From positions 22,895 through 86,894 of the forward strand of contig NZ_APMH01000006.1 of assembly GCF_000359585.1 (NCBI RefSeq): 64,000 nucleotides of DNA, written 5' to 3'. The position numbers and the translations under genes were made by a program. Positions 45,094 to 54,509 of this stretch are shown piece after piece (position 1 is the first letter of the stretch; every line of letters begins with the position of its first letter). A model generated the notes under the pieces. It was given only the letters and a program-made list of their open reading frames with translations. It did not search any database and had not been told where the DNA came from. This stretch comes from Clostridium tyrobutyricum DSM 2637 = ATCC 25755 = JCM 11008. Lineage in GTDB: Bacteria > Bacillota > Clostridia > Clostridiales > Clostridiaceae.

Positions 45094-47682
45094 GTGTATT
45101 TTGATGGAATAAAACTTTTTGATTTTGAGACTAATGTAGAAAATATATCTAATATGTATGCACATAGAGATAGAGATGATAAAAATAGAAGAGAGAAACT
45201 TTTAAAACATATAAATTTAACATATAAGTATATGAAATTTATATGTAGAGAGAAAAATCTTGATAATATACTTAATAATTTACAAAATAAGATTTTAACA
45301 AAAAAAGATAAAAAAGTGATTTCTGTGTGGAAAGAAATGATGGTAAATACAGTATATATGCATGATGTTGGAAAAATAAATCCTTCTTTTCAATACAATA
45401 AAATGTTAAATGAATTCTACGAAGATAACTCAGATGGGGAATCAAAGCATTCTCTTCTTGGATCATATATATATGTGAGTTATTTCAATAATAGAATAAA
45501 AGAAATAGAATTTGATAAAACTGATAAATTTTATTTGAAGTACTTTATGTATCTAAATTCATATATTATATCAAAACATCATGGATATCTTGATGACATG
45601 GAAGATTATGAGTTGAAACTGAATAATTTTCAAGAAGACTACAGTAAAGATGAATATTATCCTGATTTAAATATTATAACTTCAAGGAAATCAGTAATTT
45701 GTAATTCATTTAATAATTCAAAGGAATATATGGATGAATATACAGTGAATAATTCCAAACTCAATTTTTATATTTACATATATTCTAAATTTATTTTTTC
45801 ACTTCTTACGGCTTCTGATTATTATGCAACATCTGAATTCATGAATGGAGAAAAGGTAAGTGATCTTGGAATAATAAGTAAAGATTTAAAACAAAGATTT
45901 GCAAACCACATAAAAAACTATAAGATCTTTAAAAGTATAGAAAACTATAAGAATAATCCCGTAATTGATGAAAATTATGACAACATAAATCAGCTTAGAT
46001 CTGAAATAACAATTGAAAGTGAAAGAAATTATCTTGCCAATAAGGATAAAAATATATATTATCTTGAAGCACCAACTGGTGGAGGCAAAACTTTAACATC
46101 AGTAAATATTGCTAAATTAATACTTGAATCACATGAGAATATAAATAAATTATTTTATATATTTCCTTTTAATACTCTTGTAGAACAAACTGAAGTTGAA
46201 TTTATGAAAATATTTAATAATGATAATTATATAAAAAAGAATATAGCTATAATAAATTCAATAACTCCTATAAAAACTGAAGATAAAGATGAAGATTATA
46301 ATAACGTATTAAATCTGGATACAAAGAAAAAGATTGATTATAATAAAGCACTTCTAAATAGAATTTTTATAAATTATCCATTTGTCATAACAACCCATGT
46401 TAATCTGTTTAACTCATTTTTTGGTACAAGTAGGGAGGAGTTATTTCCACTTATAAACTTGTGTAATTCGGTAATAATTCTAGATGAAATTCAAAGTTAC
46501 AGAAATTCTATATGGAAAGAAATAATCAACTTTTTAAGCTTATATTCTGAAGTACTCAATATTAAGTTTGTAATAATGTCAGCTACACTTCCAAGATTAA
46601 GTGAACTTTTAAATAATAATAATGATGATTTTGTATATTTAATAAAGAATAGAGATCATTATTTTAAAAACATTCTATTTAAAAATAGGGTGAAATTTGA
46701 AATGATTGATTTGGGAAATGATATAGATGAACAATTTAGAAATCTTTTGGAAGATGTAATGAAAGAAAGTAAAAAAAATAATAAAATACTTTTAGAATTC
46801 ATATTTAAGAAGACTGCTGATCGTTTTTTTAGCTATGTTTCTAAAGAAGGGTTTTTAAAAGAATATGGACATGAAATTGCAATAATTACTTCAGATGATA
46901 ATAAGTTAGATAGAAATAAAGTTATAAAAAAAGCTAAAGAAAAGAATAAAAAAATAATTATAATTGCTACTCAAATAATTGAAGCTGGAGTTGATATAGA
47001 TATGGATTTAGGATATAAAAATATATCAATTTTGGATGCCGAAGAACAGTTTATGGGAAGGATAAATAGATCATGTTTAAATACTGGCAAAGTTAAATTT
47101 TTCAAAATCAATGATTGTAGTAGATTATATAGTGGTGATGTGAGAAAAGAAAAAGAGCTCACACTTGAAAAAGAGGAAGTTCAGATATTGCTAAAAGAAA
47201 AGGACTTCAAAAAATATTATGGTAAAGTTTTAAATAGGATTCAAAAAAATAAAAAAGAGTTTAATGATAATGGATATGCTGCTTTTGTAAACAAAATAAA
47301 GAAAAATAGTTTTAGCCAATTAAAGAAATATATGGAACTTATAAGTGATGATAATCAGATTAAATATAATATATTTTTATCAAGAAAACTTAAGAATGAA
47401 AAAGGTGAAATTATTGATGGAAATAAAATATGGGAAGAATTTAAAGCACTTTTAATGGATAATAAAATGGATTATTGTGAGAAAAAGGTTAAGCTGTCTA
47501 TAATAAATTCAAAAGTTAATTATTTTATATACAGGGTTAATAAAATTCCAGAAATTTACAATGATGATATATTGGGAAATATTTATTACATTTCAGATGG
47601 CGAAAAATATGTTAAGGATGGAAGATTCAATCATGAGAGTTTTATAGGAGAAACACCTGATATAGCCAATCTATTTATATAA
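45094..47682 (+). CDS. cas3: CRISPR-associated helicase-nuclease Cas3
   Basis: Cas3 is recruited to the R-loop and degrades the non-target strand. The N-terminal HD nuclease domain has His39, the His90-Asp91 pair (YMHDVGK) and His119 in KHSLLGS. The SF2 helicase has Walker A APTGGGKT at 326-333, motif II LDEIQ (DExx box) near 465, motif III MSATLPR and motif VI-like QFMGRINRS. At 862 residues it is full length. The GTG start has GGGGGAG upstream. No inactivating change is seen, so interference is potentially functional. Confidence 0.93.
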   Translation: MYFDGIKLFDFETNVENISNMYAHRDRDDKNRREKLLKHINLTYKYMKFICREKNLDNILNNLQNKILTKKDKKVISVWKEMMVNTVYMHDVGKINPSFQYNKMLNEFYEDNSDGESKHSLLGSYIYVSYFNNRIKEIEFDKTDKFYLKYFMYLNSYIISKHHGYLDDMEDYELKLNNFQEDYSKDEYYPDLNIITSRKSVICNSFNNSKEYMDEYTVNNSKLNFYIYIYSKFIFSLLTASDYYATSEFMNGEKVSDLGIISKDLKQRFANHIKNYKIFKSIENYKNNPVIDENYDNINQLRSEITIESERNYLANKDKNIYYLEAPTGGGKTLTSVNIAKLILESHENINKLFYIFPFNTLVEQTEVEFMKIFNNDNYIKKNIAIINSITPIKTEDKDEDYNNVLNLDTKKKIDYNKALLNRIFINYPFVITTHVNLFNSFFGTSREELFPLINLCNSVIILDEIQSYRNSIWKEIINFLSLYSEVLNIKFVIMSATLPRLSELLNNNNDDFVYLIKNRDHYFKNILFKNRVKFEMIDLGNDIDEQFRNLLEDVMKESKKNNKILLEFIFKKTADRFFSYVSKEGFLKEYGHEIAIITSDDNKLDRNKVIKKAKEKNKKIIIIATQIIEAGVDIDMDLGYKNISILDAEEQFMGRINRSCLNTGKVKFFKINDCSRLYSGDVRKEKELTLEKEEVQILLKEKDFKKYYGKVLNRIQKNKKEFNDNGYAAFVNKIKKNSFSQLKKYMELISDDNQIKYNIFLSRKLKNEKGEIIDGNKIWEEFKALLMDNKMDYCEKKVKLSIINSKVNYFIYRVNKIPEIYNDDILGNIYYISDGEKYVKDGRFNHESFIGETPDIANLFI

Positions 47683-47694
47683 TGAAGGATTTAT

Positions 47695-48189
47695 ATGAGA
47701 ACGAATGGTACACTTATAAATTATTATTTCCACTGCAAGAGGCAGTGCTGGCTTCATGGTAACAGAATCAACATGGAGGATAACAGTGAGGATGTTCATA
47801 TAGGAAAGATAATTCATGAATTGAAATCCGAAGGAAAGAAAAATTCAGAAATATCTATAGAAAATATTAAAATTGATAAAATTACAAAAGATTATCTTGT
47901 GGAAATAAAAAAATCAGATGCAGATGTTGAAGCTGTCAAATGGCAGGTACTTTTATATATATTCATATTAAAAAATAAAGGTATATCTAGAAAAGGAAAA
48001 ATCGAATTTCAAGAAAAAAATAAACAGAAAAATAAGATAATATATGTTGAACTTACAGAAGAAAATGAATTGAAATTAAAAAGATTAATTAAAGATATAG
48101 ATCAACTATTGGAAGAAGAAAATGCTCCTGAAATTGGAAAAATTAAAGGATGTAAAAAATGTGCTTATTATGAATATTGTTATATATAA
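47695..48189 (+). CDS. cas4: CRISPR adaptation exonuclease Cas4
   Basis: Cas4 trims prespacers and checks the PAM. The 164-residue protein has a RecB-like core with an N-terminal cysteine (Cys14 in FHCKRQCWLHG) and three C-terminal cysteines (153, 156 and 162) that ligate an Fe-S cluster. Between them are IGKIIHELK and AVKWQVLLYI, which supply nuclease residues. It starts 12 nt after cas3. Confidence 0.9.
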   Translation: MRTNGTLINYYFHCKRQCWLHGNRINMEDNSEDVHIGKIIHELKSEGKKNSEISIENIKIDKITKDYLVEIKKSDADVEAVKWQVLLYIFILKNKGISRKGKIEFQEKNKQKNKIIYVELTEENELKLKRLIKDIDQLLEEENAPEIGKIKGCKKCAYYEYCYI

Positions 48190-48214
48190 AAATACATAAG
48201 AGAAGGTAAGTTTA

Positions 48215-49220
48215 ATGGCAAATGGTACTAAATATTTAATGAGTATGGGAGAACTCAAAAGAAAAGATAATTCTATTGTATTTCATAATGACAAAGGAAA
48301 TTCTTATTTACCAGTAGAATCTATAAAAGAAATATATTGCATGAATGAAATTGCCTTAAATACTAAATTTCTTGATTTTTGTGCAAAAGCAGGAATAACA
48401 CTTCACTTTTTTAACTATTATGGATATTACAGTGGAACATTTTACCCAAAGGAAAATCTTGTTAGTGGTAAAGTGACAGTAAAACAGGTAGAAGCCTTTT
48501 TAAATAATAGAAACACTATAGCAAAATTATTTGTACAAGGTATAGCAGACAATATATATGAAGTTCTATATCCATTATTATAGACATGATAAAAAAGAAG
48601 TACAACATACAATTGAGTGGATAAGAAAAAAATTACCAGAGTATATTAAAGATGAGAATTTAGGAATAAAACAAATATTGAGAATTGAAGGTGAAATATG
48701 GCAGAGATTTTATGAGAATTTTAAATATATTCTTCCAGAAGATTTTATACTCAACAAAAGGGTAAAAAGACCTCCAGATAATCCTATAAATGCACTTATA
48801 TCATTTGGAAATTCTATTTTATATTCAAAGACTGTATCGCAAATTTATAATACACATTTAAACCAAACTATAAGCTATTTACATGAACCATCTGAAGGAA
48901 GATTTTCTCTAAGTCTTGACTTATCAGAAGTTTTTAAACCAGTTATAGTTTATAGGACAATTTTTGATTTAGTAAACACAAAGCAGATTCAGGTAAGCAA
49001 ACATTTTGATAAAAAATATAATTATTGTCTTCTAAATGAAAAAGGAAAGATGATATTTATACAAGCTATTGAACAGAGATTTGAGTCTGTTTTTCAACAT
49101 ACAAAACTTAAAAGGAAAATTACATATAAATCTGCAATCAAGATAGATGGATATAAACTTGAAAAATATGTAGTTGAAGGAATTGAGTTCAAGCCATTTA
49201 GTTTGAAAAATATGATATAG
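48215..49220 (+). pseudogene. cas1: Cas1 integrase gene broken by a frameshift
   Basis: The first frame (48215-48583) encodes the N-terminal beta domain of Cas1 (MANGTKYLMSMGEL... to NIYEVLY) and stops at TAG 48581-48583. The rest continues in the next frame to 49220. It carries the active-site residues: Glu in RIEGEIWQRFY, His in YLHEPSEGR and Asp/Glu in LSLDLSEVFKP. Dropping one C at 48572-48573 restores NIYEVLYHYYRHDKKEVQ, the usual Cas1 junction, so a single-base insertion is the simplest cause. The second frame has an ATG at 48558 without a ribosome site. A sequencing error cannot be excluded; no slippery site suggests programmed shifting. Confidence 0.82.
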
Positions 49221-49234
49221 TATGGAGGATTTTA

Positions 49235-49519
49235 ATGGGAAAAAATTTTAATTTTAATTATGCTTTTGTATTTTATGATGTAAATGAAAAAAGAGTAAAT
49301 AAGATATTTAAAATATGTAAAAAGTATTTCCACCATCATCAAAATTCTGTTTTTAGAGGATCTATAACTCCATCTAAATTAATAAAATTAAAAAGTGAAT
49401 TAAATAAGATCGTAGCAGATAAGGATTTTGTCACAATCATAAAACTTATAAATGATAGTTGCTTTGAGGAGGAAACTTTAGGTATAAATGATAAAAATAC
49501 TGAAAACTTGATACTTTGA
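49235..49519 (+). CDS. cas2: CRISPR adaptation protein Cas2
   Basis: The 94-residue protein has the Cas2 ferredoxin-like core FVFYDVNEKRVNKIFKICKKYF with the conserved Asp15, then the HHHQNSVFRGSITPSKL segment. Cas2 dimers bridge two Cas1 dimers in the integrase. It is intact even though cas1 is not. It ends about 175 nt before the first array repeat and starts 14 nt after the cas1 frame. Confidence 0.92.
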   Translation: MGKNFNFNYAFVFYDVNEKRVNKIFKICKKYFHHHQNSVFRGSITPSKLIKLKSELNKIVADKDFVTIIKLINDSCFEEETLGINDKNTENLIL

Positions 49520-49695
49520 ATTTTCCAACCTGTTTGCTATTTAGAATCACTTCAATTTATTTAGAATCAATGGGTTACGTTATTTCTTATAAAATATATG
49601 CATAATAAAAATTGGTTGGAAAAAATTCAGCGAAAACCTTTATTTATATGCTTTCAAAGCTTATAATGAAATTAAAGAATGGCTATTTTACACAG
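49520..49695 (+). promoter_or_regulatory. CRISPR leader with direct and inverted repeats
   Basis: This AT-rich, non-coding stretch between cas2 and the array has a 12-nt direct repeat TATTTAGAATCA at 49538-49549 and 49558-49569, two helical turns apart. An inverted repeat TTTTCCAACC (49521-49530) / GGTTGGAAAA (49614-49623) encloses it. A likely array promoter is TTTATT (49639-49644), 17 nt, TATAAT (49662-49667), starting about 20 nt before the first repeat. Confidence 0.65.
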
Positions 49696-50320
49696 GTTGA
49701 ACCTTAACATGAGATGTATTTAAATGCATTCAGACTTGCAACTGTAACTCCCTAGTACTCCCCGTTGAACCTTAACATGAGATGTATTTAAATGCAGACG
49801 TTATGGTATTTGATGCTATTTCATTGGCAGGTTGAACCTTAACATGAGATGTATTTAAATTATTCTACTCTTGACATTGCTTGAACTTCATAATTAGTTG
49901 AACCTTAACATGAGATGTATTTAAATGCGGGAATGACACTTGATACTTTCGCATCTACAAATGGTTGAACCTTAACATGAGATGTATTTAAATAAGTCAA
50001 ACGGATCTCTACCCTTTCTTTCAACATGTTGAACCTTAACATGAGATGTATTTAAATAATCTAAAAAAATCCACACTGAGTTGTCCGGCAGTAGTTGAAC
50101 CTTAACATGAGATGTATTTAAATAAAGCAGACATAGCATTTACATACTCTTCATTTGTGTTGAACCTTAACATGAGATGTATTTAAATATGGTGGGTTGG
50201 AACGAATATTGATGGCATTTTTTATGTTGAACCTTAACATGAGATGTATTTAAATCCCATAGAAGCTCTATACTTGCCCATATATCACCTGTTGAACCTT
50301 AAAATTTTTGAAAATATTAA
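49696..50320 (+). CRISPR. Type I-B CRISPR array: nine full repeats, one degenerate end repeat, nine spacers
   Basis: The 30-nt repeat starts GTTGAACCTTAACATG and ends ATTTAAAT. Full copies begin at 49696, 49764, 49831, 49897, 49964, 50028, 50094, 50159 and 50226. The tenth at 50291 keeps only GTTGAACCTTAA before diverging and marks the leader-distal end. The spacers are 38, 37, 36, 37, 34, 36, 35, 37 and 35 nt. The array reads in the same direction as the cas operon, from the leader at 49520-49695. No spacer matches the cas leader as the mini-CRISPR does. Confidence 0.97.
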
Positions 50321-50358
50321 AATCAAACATTTTAATTAAAGAGACAATTATTATAAAT

Positions 50359-50404
50359 AAATTGGTATAGAATTATATTGAATAAATCTATACCAATTTT
50401 TAAT
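50359..50404. terminator. Terminator after the CRISPR array, probably bidirectional
   Basis: AAATTGGTATAGA (50359-50371) pairs with TCTATACCAATTT (50387-50399) and runs into TTTTTAATTT on the plus strand. It also ends the minus-strand oxidoreductase unit. Confidence 0.75.
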
Positions 50405-50410
50405 TTGATA

Positions 50411-51682
50411 TCAAGCCTTTGTTAAAATATCTGTTAAACCCAATTTTTCTATTCTCTTTTTTATCTCATTTTTATCTGTAGTATATAGTCCCTTTTCTTT
50501 CATTCTGTTAAAATACTCTGCACCTGCAAAAGTGTATCTGTTTTTTCTACCCTCTGCAGTTTTAATTTTGTAATTGGCATAGCTTATTATATCTCCAATG
50601 GCAGTTTCAGTTGGAAGTACCAGCTCAGGTCTGCCGAGAGCATATCTTACTGCATTATGCCCTGCAAGAGAACCTGTACATATGGCTTCTGTATGACCTA
50701 CGAATAAACCGCTTTTTTCTCCACCACAGAATAGGTTATCTACTCCTCGTACATGTAGATCATTAGAAACAGGGGCTACAGAAAGATATCTTATAGAATT
50801 TCCCTTGCCACCAGAGTAAGGATCTATAAATTTTACATTTTCTAATCCTGGTATTTTTCTCAATTTATCAAGAGGGTAATAAGATGTCATCAGTTTTGCA
50901 TGACCAGTATCCAAAAGTACAATGTTTTCTGCAAAATCTTTTAAAGCATATTGCTGGCATACCTTTGCCTTTAATTTATCCAAATTTATATCTTCCTTTG
51001 GAACTTTGAGCACTACTACACCTTTGTTTTCTAGTTCACTTACTAATTCTTTACTCATAGTATCCTTTGCAAGTTTACATGAGCCACTGAATGCTCCATA
51101 ATTTCCATCGGATCTTTCTCCATGGAGATCTTCTACTCCTGCACATTTGCTTATACTTATTCTAGGACCAAAGGATGGACATCTTAATATACACATGGAA
51201 CAGCCATTCCCATATCTTATACAATTACCCATGGGACCTGTAGAACCAGTAGTTTCTATAAATACATCTGCTTCTTCATAATCGCCATTTGCAGTATATA
51301 TTCCATCTATTTTATTGCCATCCATTTTTACATCTGAAACTCTTGAAATTAACTTTAATTTTATTCCACTATCCAATAAATAATTTCTAACTATTGGTTC
51401 TATTTTATTTACATCATACAACCATGCGTGTTTGTGACCGGGAAAGTCCATATTTTTATGCCTTGTAAGGCTATCTGTAATATTTATAAGATCTCCTGCA
51501 CCTAGTGCTATAATTTCTTCTGCGGCTGTATATCTTCCATTGTTTCGCATTATTCCACCTACATTTCCAAGTCCTAGTACCATATCTGTCTTTTCATGTA
51601 TAACTACCTCTGCACCAGCTTTTTTTGCTGTAAGAGCAGCGGCACATCCGGACCAACCTGAGCCAATTACTATAACTTTCAT
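50411..51682 (-). CDS. FAD-dependent oxidoreductase with internal cysteine motif
   Basis: The 423-residue protein starts with a Rossmann dinucleotide motif VIGSGWSGCAAALTAKKAGAEVVIHE (GxGxxG at 7-12), typical of the GidA/succinate dehydrogenase-like FAD fold. It ends that fold with NLFCGGEKSGLFVGHTEAICTGSLAGHNAVR. In the middle is GNGCSMCILRCPSFGPR, a CxxCxxxC set that could hold an Fe-S cluster. It follows the next gene upstream by 11 nt, so the two form one unit. Substrate unknown. Confidence 0.72.
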   Translation of the reverse strand: MKVIVIGSGWSGCAAALTAKKAGAEVVIHEKTDMVLGLGNVGGIMRNNGRYTAAEEIIALGAGDLINITDSLTRHKNMDFPGHKHAWLYDVNKIEPIVRNYLLDSGIKLKLISRVSDVKMDGNKIDGIYTANGDYEEADVFIETTGSTGPMGNCIRYGNGCSMCILRCPSFGPRISISKCAGVEDLHGERSDGNYGAFSGSCKLAKDTMSKELVSELENKGVVVLKVPKEDINLDKLKAKVCQQYALKDFAENIVLLDTGHAKLMTSYYPLDKLRKIPGLENVKFIDPYSGGKGNSIRYLSVAPVSNDLHVRGVDNLFCGGEKSGLFVGHTEAICTGSLAGHNAVRYALGRPELVLPTETAIGDIISYANYKIKTAEGRKNRYTFAGAEYFNRMKEKGLYTTDKNEIKKRIEKLGLTDILTKA

Positions 51683-51693
51683 AAAAATGCCTC

Positions 51694-52659
51694 CTATATG
51701 AATCTTCTATCTTTAAACAAATCTCTAGGGTCCATTTGAACCTTGCATAATCTTTTAACTACATCGTTTTTATAGTGTTTGGTGCAGCTTGCACATATTC
51801 CTTCACCACAATTCATTTTGGCATTATTGCAGCAGGAAAAGTTTATAGATTTATCTATAAACTTGAGAATCTTGTAGATCAGTATGTCAGGTCCACCACA
51901 GTAAATTACATTTATATTATTTTCACTTATAATTTTACTCAATGTAGATTTAAAATTTTCAGTAAGCTCTCCATTATACAATATAGAGGAATTTATTATT
52001 TCAGAATTGCATTGATCAAAATATTGTTTTCCAAAATTATCTTTAAATTCTGTATCTAAAATTGATATGATTTTATTGTTATTTGAACTTAATTTTTTTA
52101 TAACATTAATAGAAGGTGCAATTCCTATACCTCTAGCTATAATTAAAGATGTTCCATTTTTAGCTTTTTTGATGTTTGAAAGTCCCATTATTCCATTGTA
52201 GAAAGGACCTCTTGCCGATATTTTTTCATTGGCGTTTAGTTTTAATATATTTTTTGTCTTTATTCCATTTTCCTTTATGGCTACTTTTATAGTACTTTTA
52301 TACATATCTGCTTCCATTATTGATATTGGAACATTATAGTAGGTTGGAAGTTTTATGTTTTTTAAAAATATAAAACTCCCAGGATATACTAACTCTTTTA
52401 CTAGGCTTTCAGGTGCTTTTAGAGTTAATATATAAAGTGAATCTTCAGTTTTTTCTTTTTTAAACACTGTTGCCATATAAGTTTTCCTCAATTTTGTCGG
52501 TTTCTTTCCATTGGATATATATTTTTCATATATGCAAACACCACACCAATCTTTGCACTGGCAGAATTCTTCGCCAGAAAGCTGAGAGCAGAGTATGCAG
52601 TCATGAGTCTCTGCAAGATGACATGGACAATAAATACTACCAGCATCGATACAATACAT
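51694..52659 (-). CDS. PyrK-like ferredoxin-NAD reductase subunit with a Cys-rich N-terminus
   Basis: The 321-residue protein has a PyrK/ferredoxin reductase core: SFIFLKN and a flavin-binding YNVPISIM, a nucleotide-binding GIGIAPSINVI near 175, and C-terminal [2Fe-2S] cysteines in KMNCGEGICASCTKHY and RLC. Unlike PyrK it starts with about 55 residues holding ten cysteines (YCPCHLAETHDCILCS, FCQCKDWCGVCIYEKY), probably extra Fe-S or zinc sites. Paired with the FAD protein at 50411 it probably forms an NAD(P)H-linked electron-transfer complex. The real pyrK is at 1500. Confidence 0.75.
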   Translation of the reverse strand: MYCIDAGSIYCPCHLAETHDCILCSQLSGEEFCQCKDWCGVCIYEKYISNGKKPTKLRKTYMATVFKKEKTEDSLYILTLKAPESLVKELVYPGSFIFLKNIKLPTYYNVPISIMEADMYKSTIKVAIKENGIKTKNILKLNANEKISARGPFYNGIMGLSNIKKAKNGTSLIIARGIGIAPSINVIKKLSSNNNKIISILDTEFKDNFGKQYFDQCNSEIINSSILYNGELTENFKSTLSKIISENNINVIYCGGPDILIYKILKFIDKSINFSCCNNAKMNCGEGICASCTKHYKNDVVKRLCKVQMDPRDLFKDRRFI

Positions 52660-52771
52660 GTAAATAACCTCCGTCTATAATTCCTATAAATATTTAAGTT
52701 TCATTAATTAATATTGAGATAAATAAAGCTGTGTACATTATCAGATTATTTTTTAGGCTGTTTTTTGTTAC

Positions 52772-52801
52772 TTGAATTATGTTAAAAATTTATGATATAA
52801 T
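52772..52801 (+). promoter_or_regulatory. Probable promoter of dapH
   Basis: TTGAAT (52772-52777), an 18-nt spacer and TGA-TATAAT (TATAAT at 52796-52801) form an extended -10 promoter about 100 nt before dapH. The rest of 52660-52905 shows no gene. Confidence 0.6.
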
Positions 52802-52905
52802 TTGTTTCAACAAGAAATATATCAAATTTTATATAATCTATGAACATTTAATGTGTTATTATATATAATAGGATAAAGGAATTAGTTTAAGAAAGGATGT
52901 TTTTA

Positions 52906-53634
52906 ATGGAAGAAAATATGGAAGGAAATTATGATTTAACAAATCCATACGAAATTGCAAGATACATAAAAGAGGCTAAAAAAGCTACACCAGTTAAAGT
53001 ATATATTAAAGGAGATATATCGGATTGTGACTTTGGAAATATAGAAGATTATGGTTCGGCTGATTTTCATGTGATTTTTGGTGAAAGTGATGAGATAACA
53101 GATTTCTTAGAAAAGAACAAGAATAAGATAAATAAATTCAGATTAGAATATGATAGACGTAATTCAGCAATTCCATTAATAGATTTAAGAAATATAGATG
53201 CAAGAATAGAACCTGGTGCTATAATAAGAGACAAGGTTAAAATAGACAAAGGTGCAGTAATAATGATGGGCGCAGTAGTAAACATAGGTGCTGAAATAGG
53301 AGAGGGCACCATGGTAGATATGAATTCAGTTGTAGGTGCAAGAGGCAAGCTTGGAAAGAATGTACATCTTGGTGCAGGATCCGTTGTAGCCGGAGTTCTG
53401 GAACCACCAAGTAAGTCACCATGCATAATAGAAGACAATGTTCTAATTGGTGCAAATTCGGTTGTTTTAGAAGGTGTTAAAATAGGAAAAGGATCTGTAG
53501 TTGCTGCGGGATCTGTAGTAGTAGAGGACGTTCCTGAAAATGTAGTTGTGGCAGGTTCACCTGCAAAGGTAATAAAATCTGTAGATGACAAGACAAAAGG
53601 CAAGACAAAGCTTGTTGCAGATTTGAGAAAATAA
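52906..53634 (+). CDS. dapH: Tetrahydrodipicolinate N-acetyltransferase
   Basis: DapH acetylates tetrahydrodipicolinate in the acetylase branch of DAP/lysine synthesis. The 242-residue protein has the DapH N-terminal domain ([25 protein letters not shown]) and then a left-handed beta helix of hexapeptide repeats (about 88-225: [28 protein letters not shown] and so on). ATG 52906 is preferred; AAAGGA lies 9 nt upstream and the ATG at 52897 is too close. Other pathway genes are at 57249-61294. Confidence 0.92.
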   Translation: MEENMEGNYDLTNPYEIARYIKEAKKATPVKVYIKGDISDCDFGNIEDYGSADFHVIFGESDEITDFLEKNKNKINKFRLEYDRRNSAIPLIDLRNIDARIEPGAIIRDKVKIDKGAVIMMGAVVNIGAEIGEGTMVDMNSVVGARGKLGKNVHLGAGSVVAGVLEPPSKSPCIIEDNVLIGANSVVLEGVKIGKGSVVAAGSVVVEDVPENVVVAGSPAKVIKSVDDKTKGKTKLVADLRK

Positions 53635-53643
53635 TATATAACA

Positions 53644-53679
53644 AAAATAGGTATACATGATTACGTGTATACCTATTTT
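53644..53679. terminator. Bidirectional terminator after dapH
   Basis: AAAATAGGTATAC and GTATACCTATTTT enclose a 10-nt loop. Both strands end in T-rich sequence, serving dapH and the convergent ssb-type gene. Confidence 0.8.
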
Positions 53680-53686
53680 GAATTAT

Positions 53687-54424
53687 TTAGGAGATTCTTT
53701 TGTTCTTTACATTATTATTAGTTTTATCTGTTTCAGTTTGTTTTATACTTGTATCATTGGTGTCATCTGAAGATTCCTCATTAAACGTATCTTCCTCATC
53801 AGAAGTTTTATCTATCTTTTCCATTTTGGATATGGAAACTTCGTAAGCAACTTTTTTTATTGTTTCGGATTCAGAGATTTTTTTCTGATATTCTCTACTT
53901 TGCAATCTTCCCCATACTCTTATATTGTCACCAACTTTTAAGGATTTGCAAAATCTTGAGTTTCTCCCCCAAGCTATAGTTGGTATGTAGTCGGATTTAT
54001 TATAGGCTCTATTTACTGCTAAAAGCATGTCAGAGATCTCTCTACCAAAAGGTGTTGTTCTATAAACAGGTTCTTTGCATATAAATCCATCAAGAAATAT
54101 TTGGTTTGGATTTTTACTTTTTTCAGTGCAAACACTTATATTTCTTGCAAATACAGTTAATATAAGTCTGTTTGCTCCATCTACAAATTTATTATAGGAT
54201 CTTAATTGACCCTCTACTATTACTTGAGTTCCTAATTTGATATCTATATCACTTATTAATCTTTCTGAAATTGTTATAAAGAGTATATCGTTAGTTTCAC
54301 TTAACCTTGGTACTTTAATATTAAAAGTATAAAAACCTTCACCATACATTTCATGGCTGAAATTAAGTTCTGAAATCACTTCCCCCTCTAGATAAATCTT
54401 GTTGTTTAACATAAGATTCTCCAT
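53687..54424 (-). CDS. Single-stranded DNA-binding protein with tandem OB folds
   Basis: The 245-residue protein contains two OB-fold regions: NKIYLEGEVISELNFSHEMYGEGFYTFNIKVPR near the N-terminus and NQIFLDGFICKEPVYRTTPFGREISDMLLAVNR near 110. The second has the SSB-like IPTIAWGRNSRFCKSLKVGD. The C-terminal 45 residues are acidic then basic and lack the usual SSB DDDIPF end. It is a clostridial second SSB type rather than the canonical one. ATG 54424 has GAGGGG upstream; the frame opens six codons earlier. Confidence 0.78.
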   Translation of the reverse strand: MENLMLNNKIYLEGEVISELNFSHEMYGEGFYTFNIKVPRLSETNDILFITISERLISDIDIKLGTQVIVEGQLRSYNKFVDGANRLILTVFARNISVCTEKSKNPNQIFLDGFICKEPVYRTTPFGREISDMLLAVNRAYNKSDYIPTIAWGRNSRFCKSLKVGDNIRVWGRLQSREYQKKISESETIKKVAYEVSISKMEKIDKTSDEEDTFNEESSDDTNDTSIKQTETDKTNNNVKNKRIS

Positions 54425-54509
54425 GTAAACCCCTCTTTCCATTAGTTTTAAATTATTTATCTACATATAAATATTCATAAAAGTTTAAAAATATACTAGA
54501 AATTGTAAT

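Noticed and set aside
48558..48583. Programmed frameshift in cas1
   Set aside because: There is no slippery heptamer or downstream structure, and a single-base insertion in a CC pair explains the break more simply.
49726..50290. Self-targeting by the main array spacers
   Set aside because: By eye none of the nine spacers matches elsewhere in the window; phage or plasmid origins would need a database search.
53067..53603. 178-residue minus-strand frame inside dapH
   Set aside because: It is a mirror of the repetitive hexapeptide coding of dapH, with low-complexity Pro/Thr content and no ribosome site.
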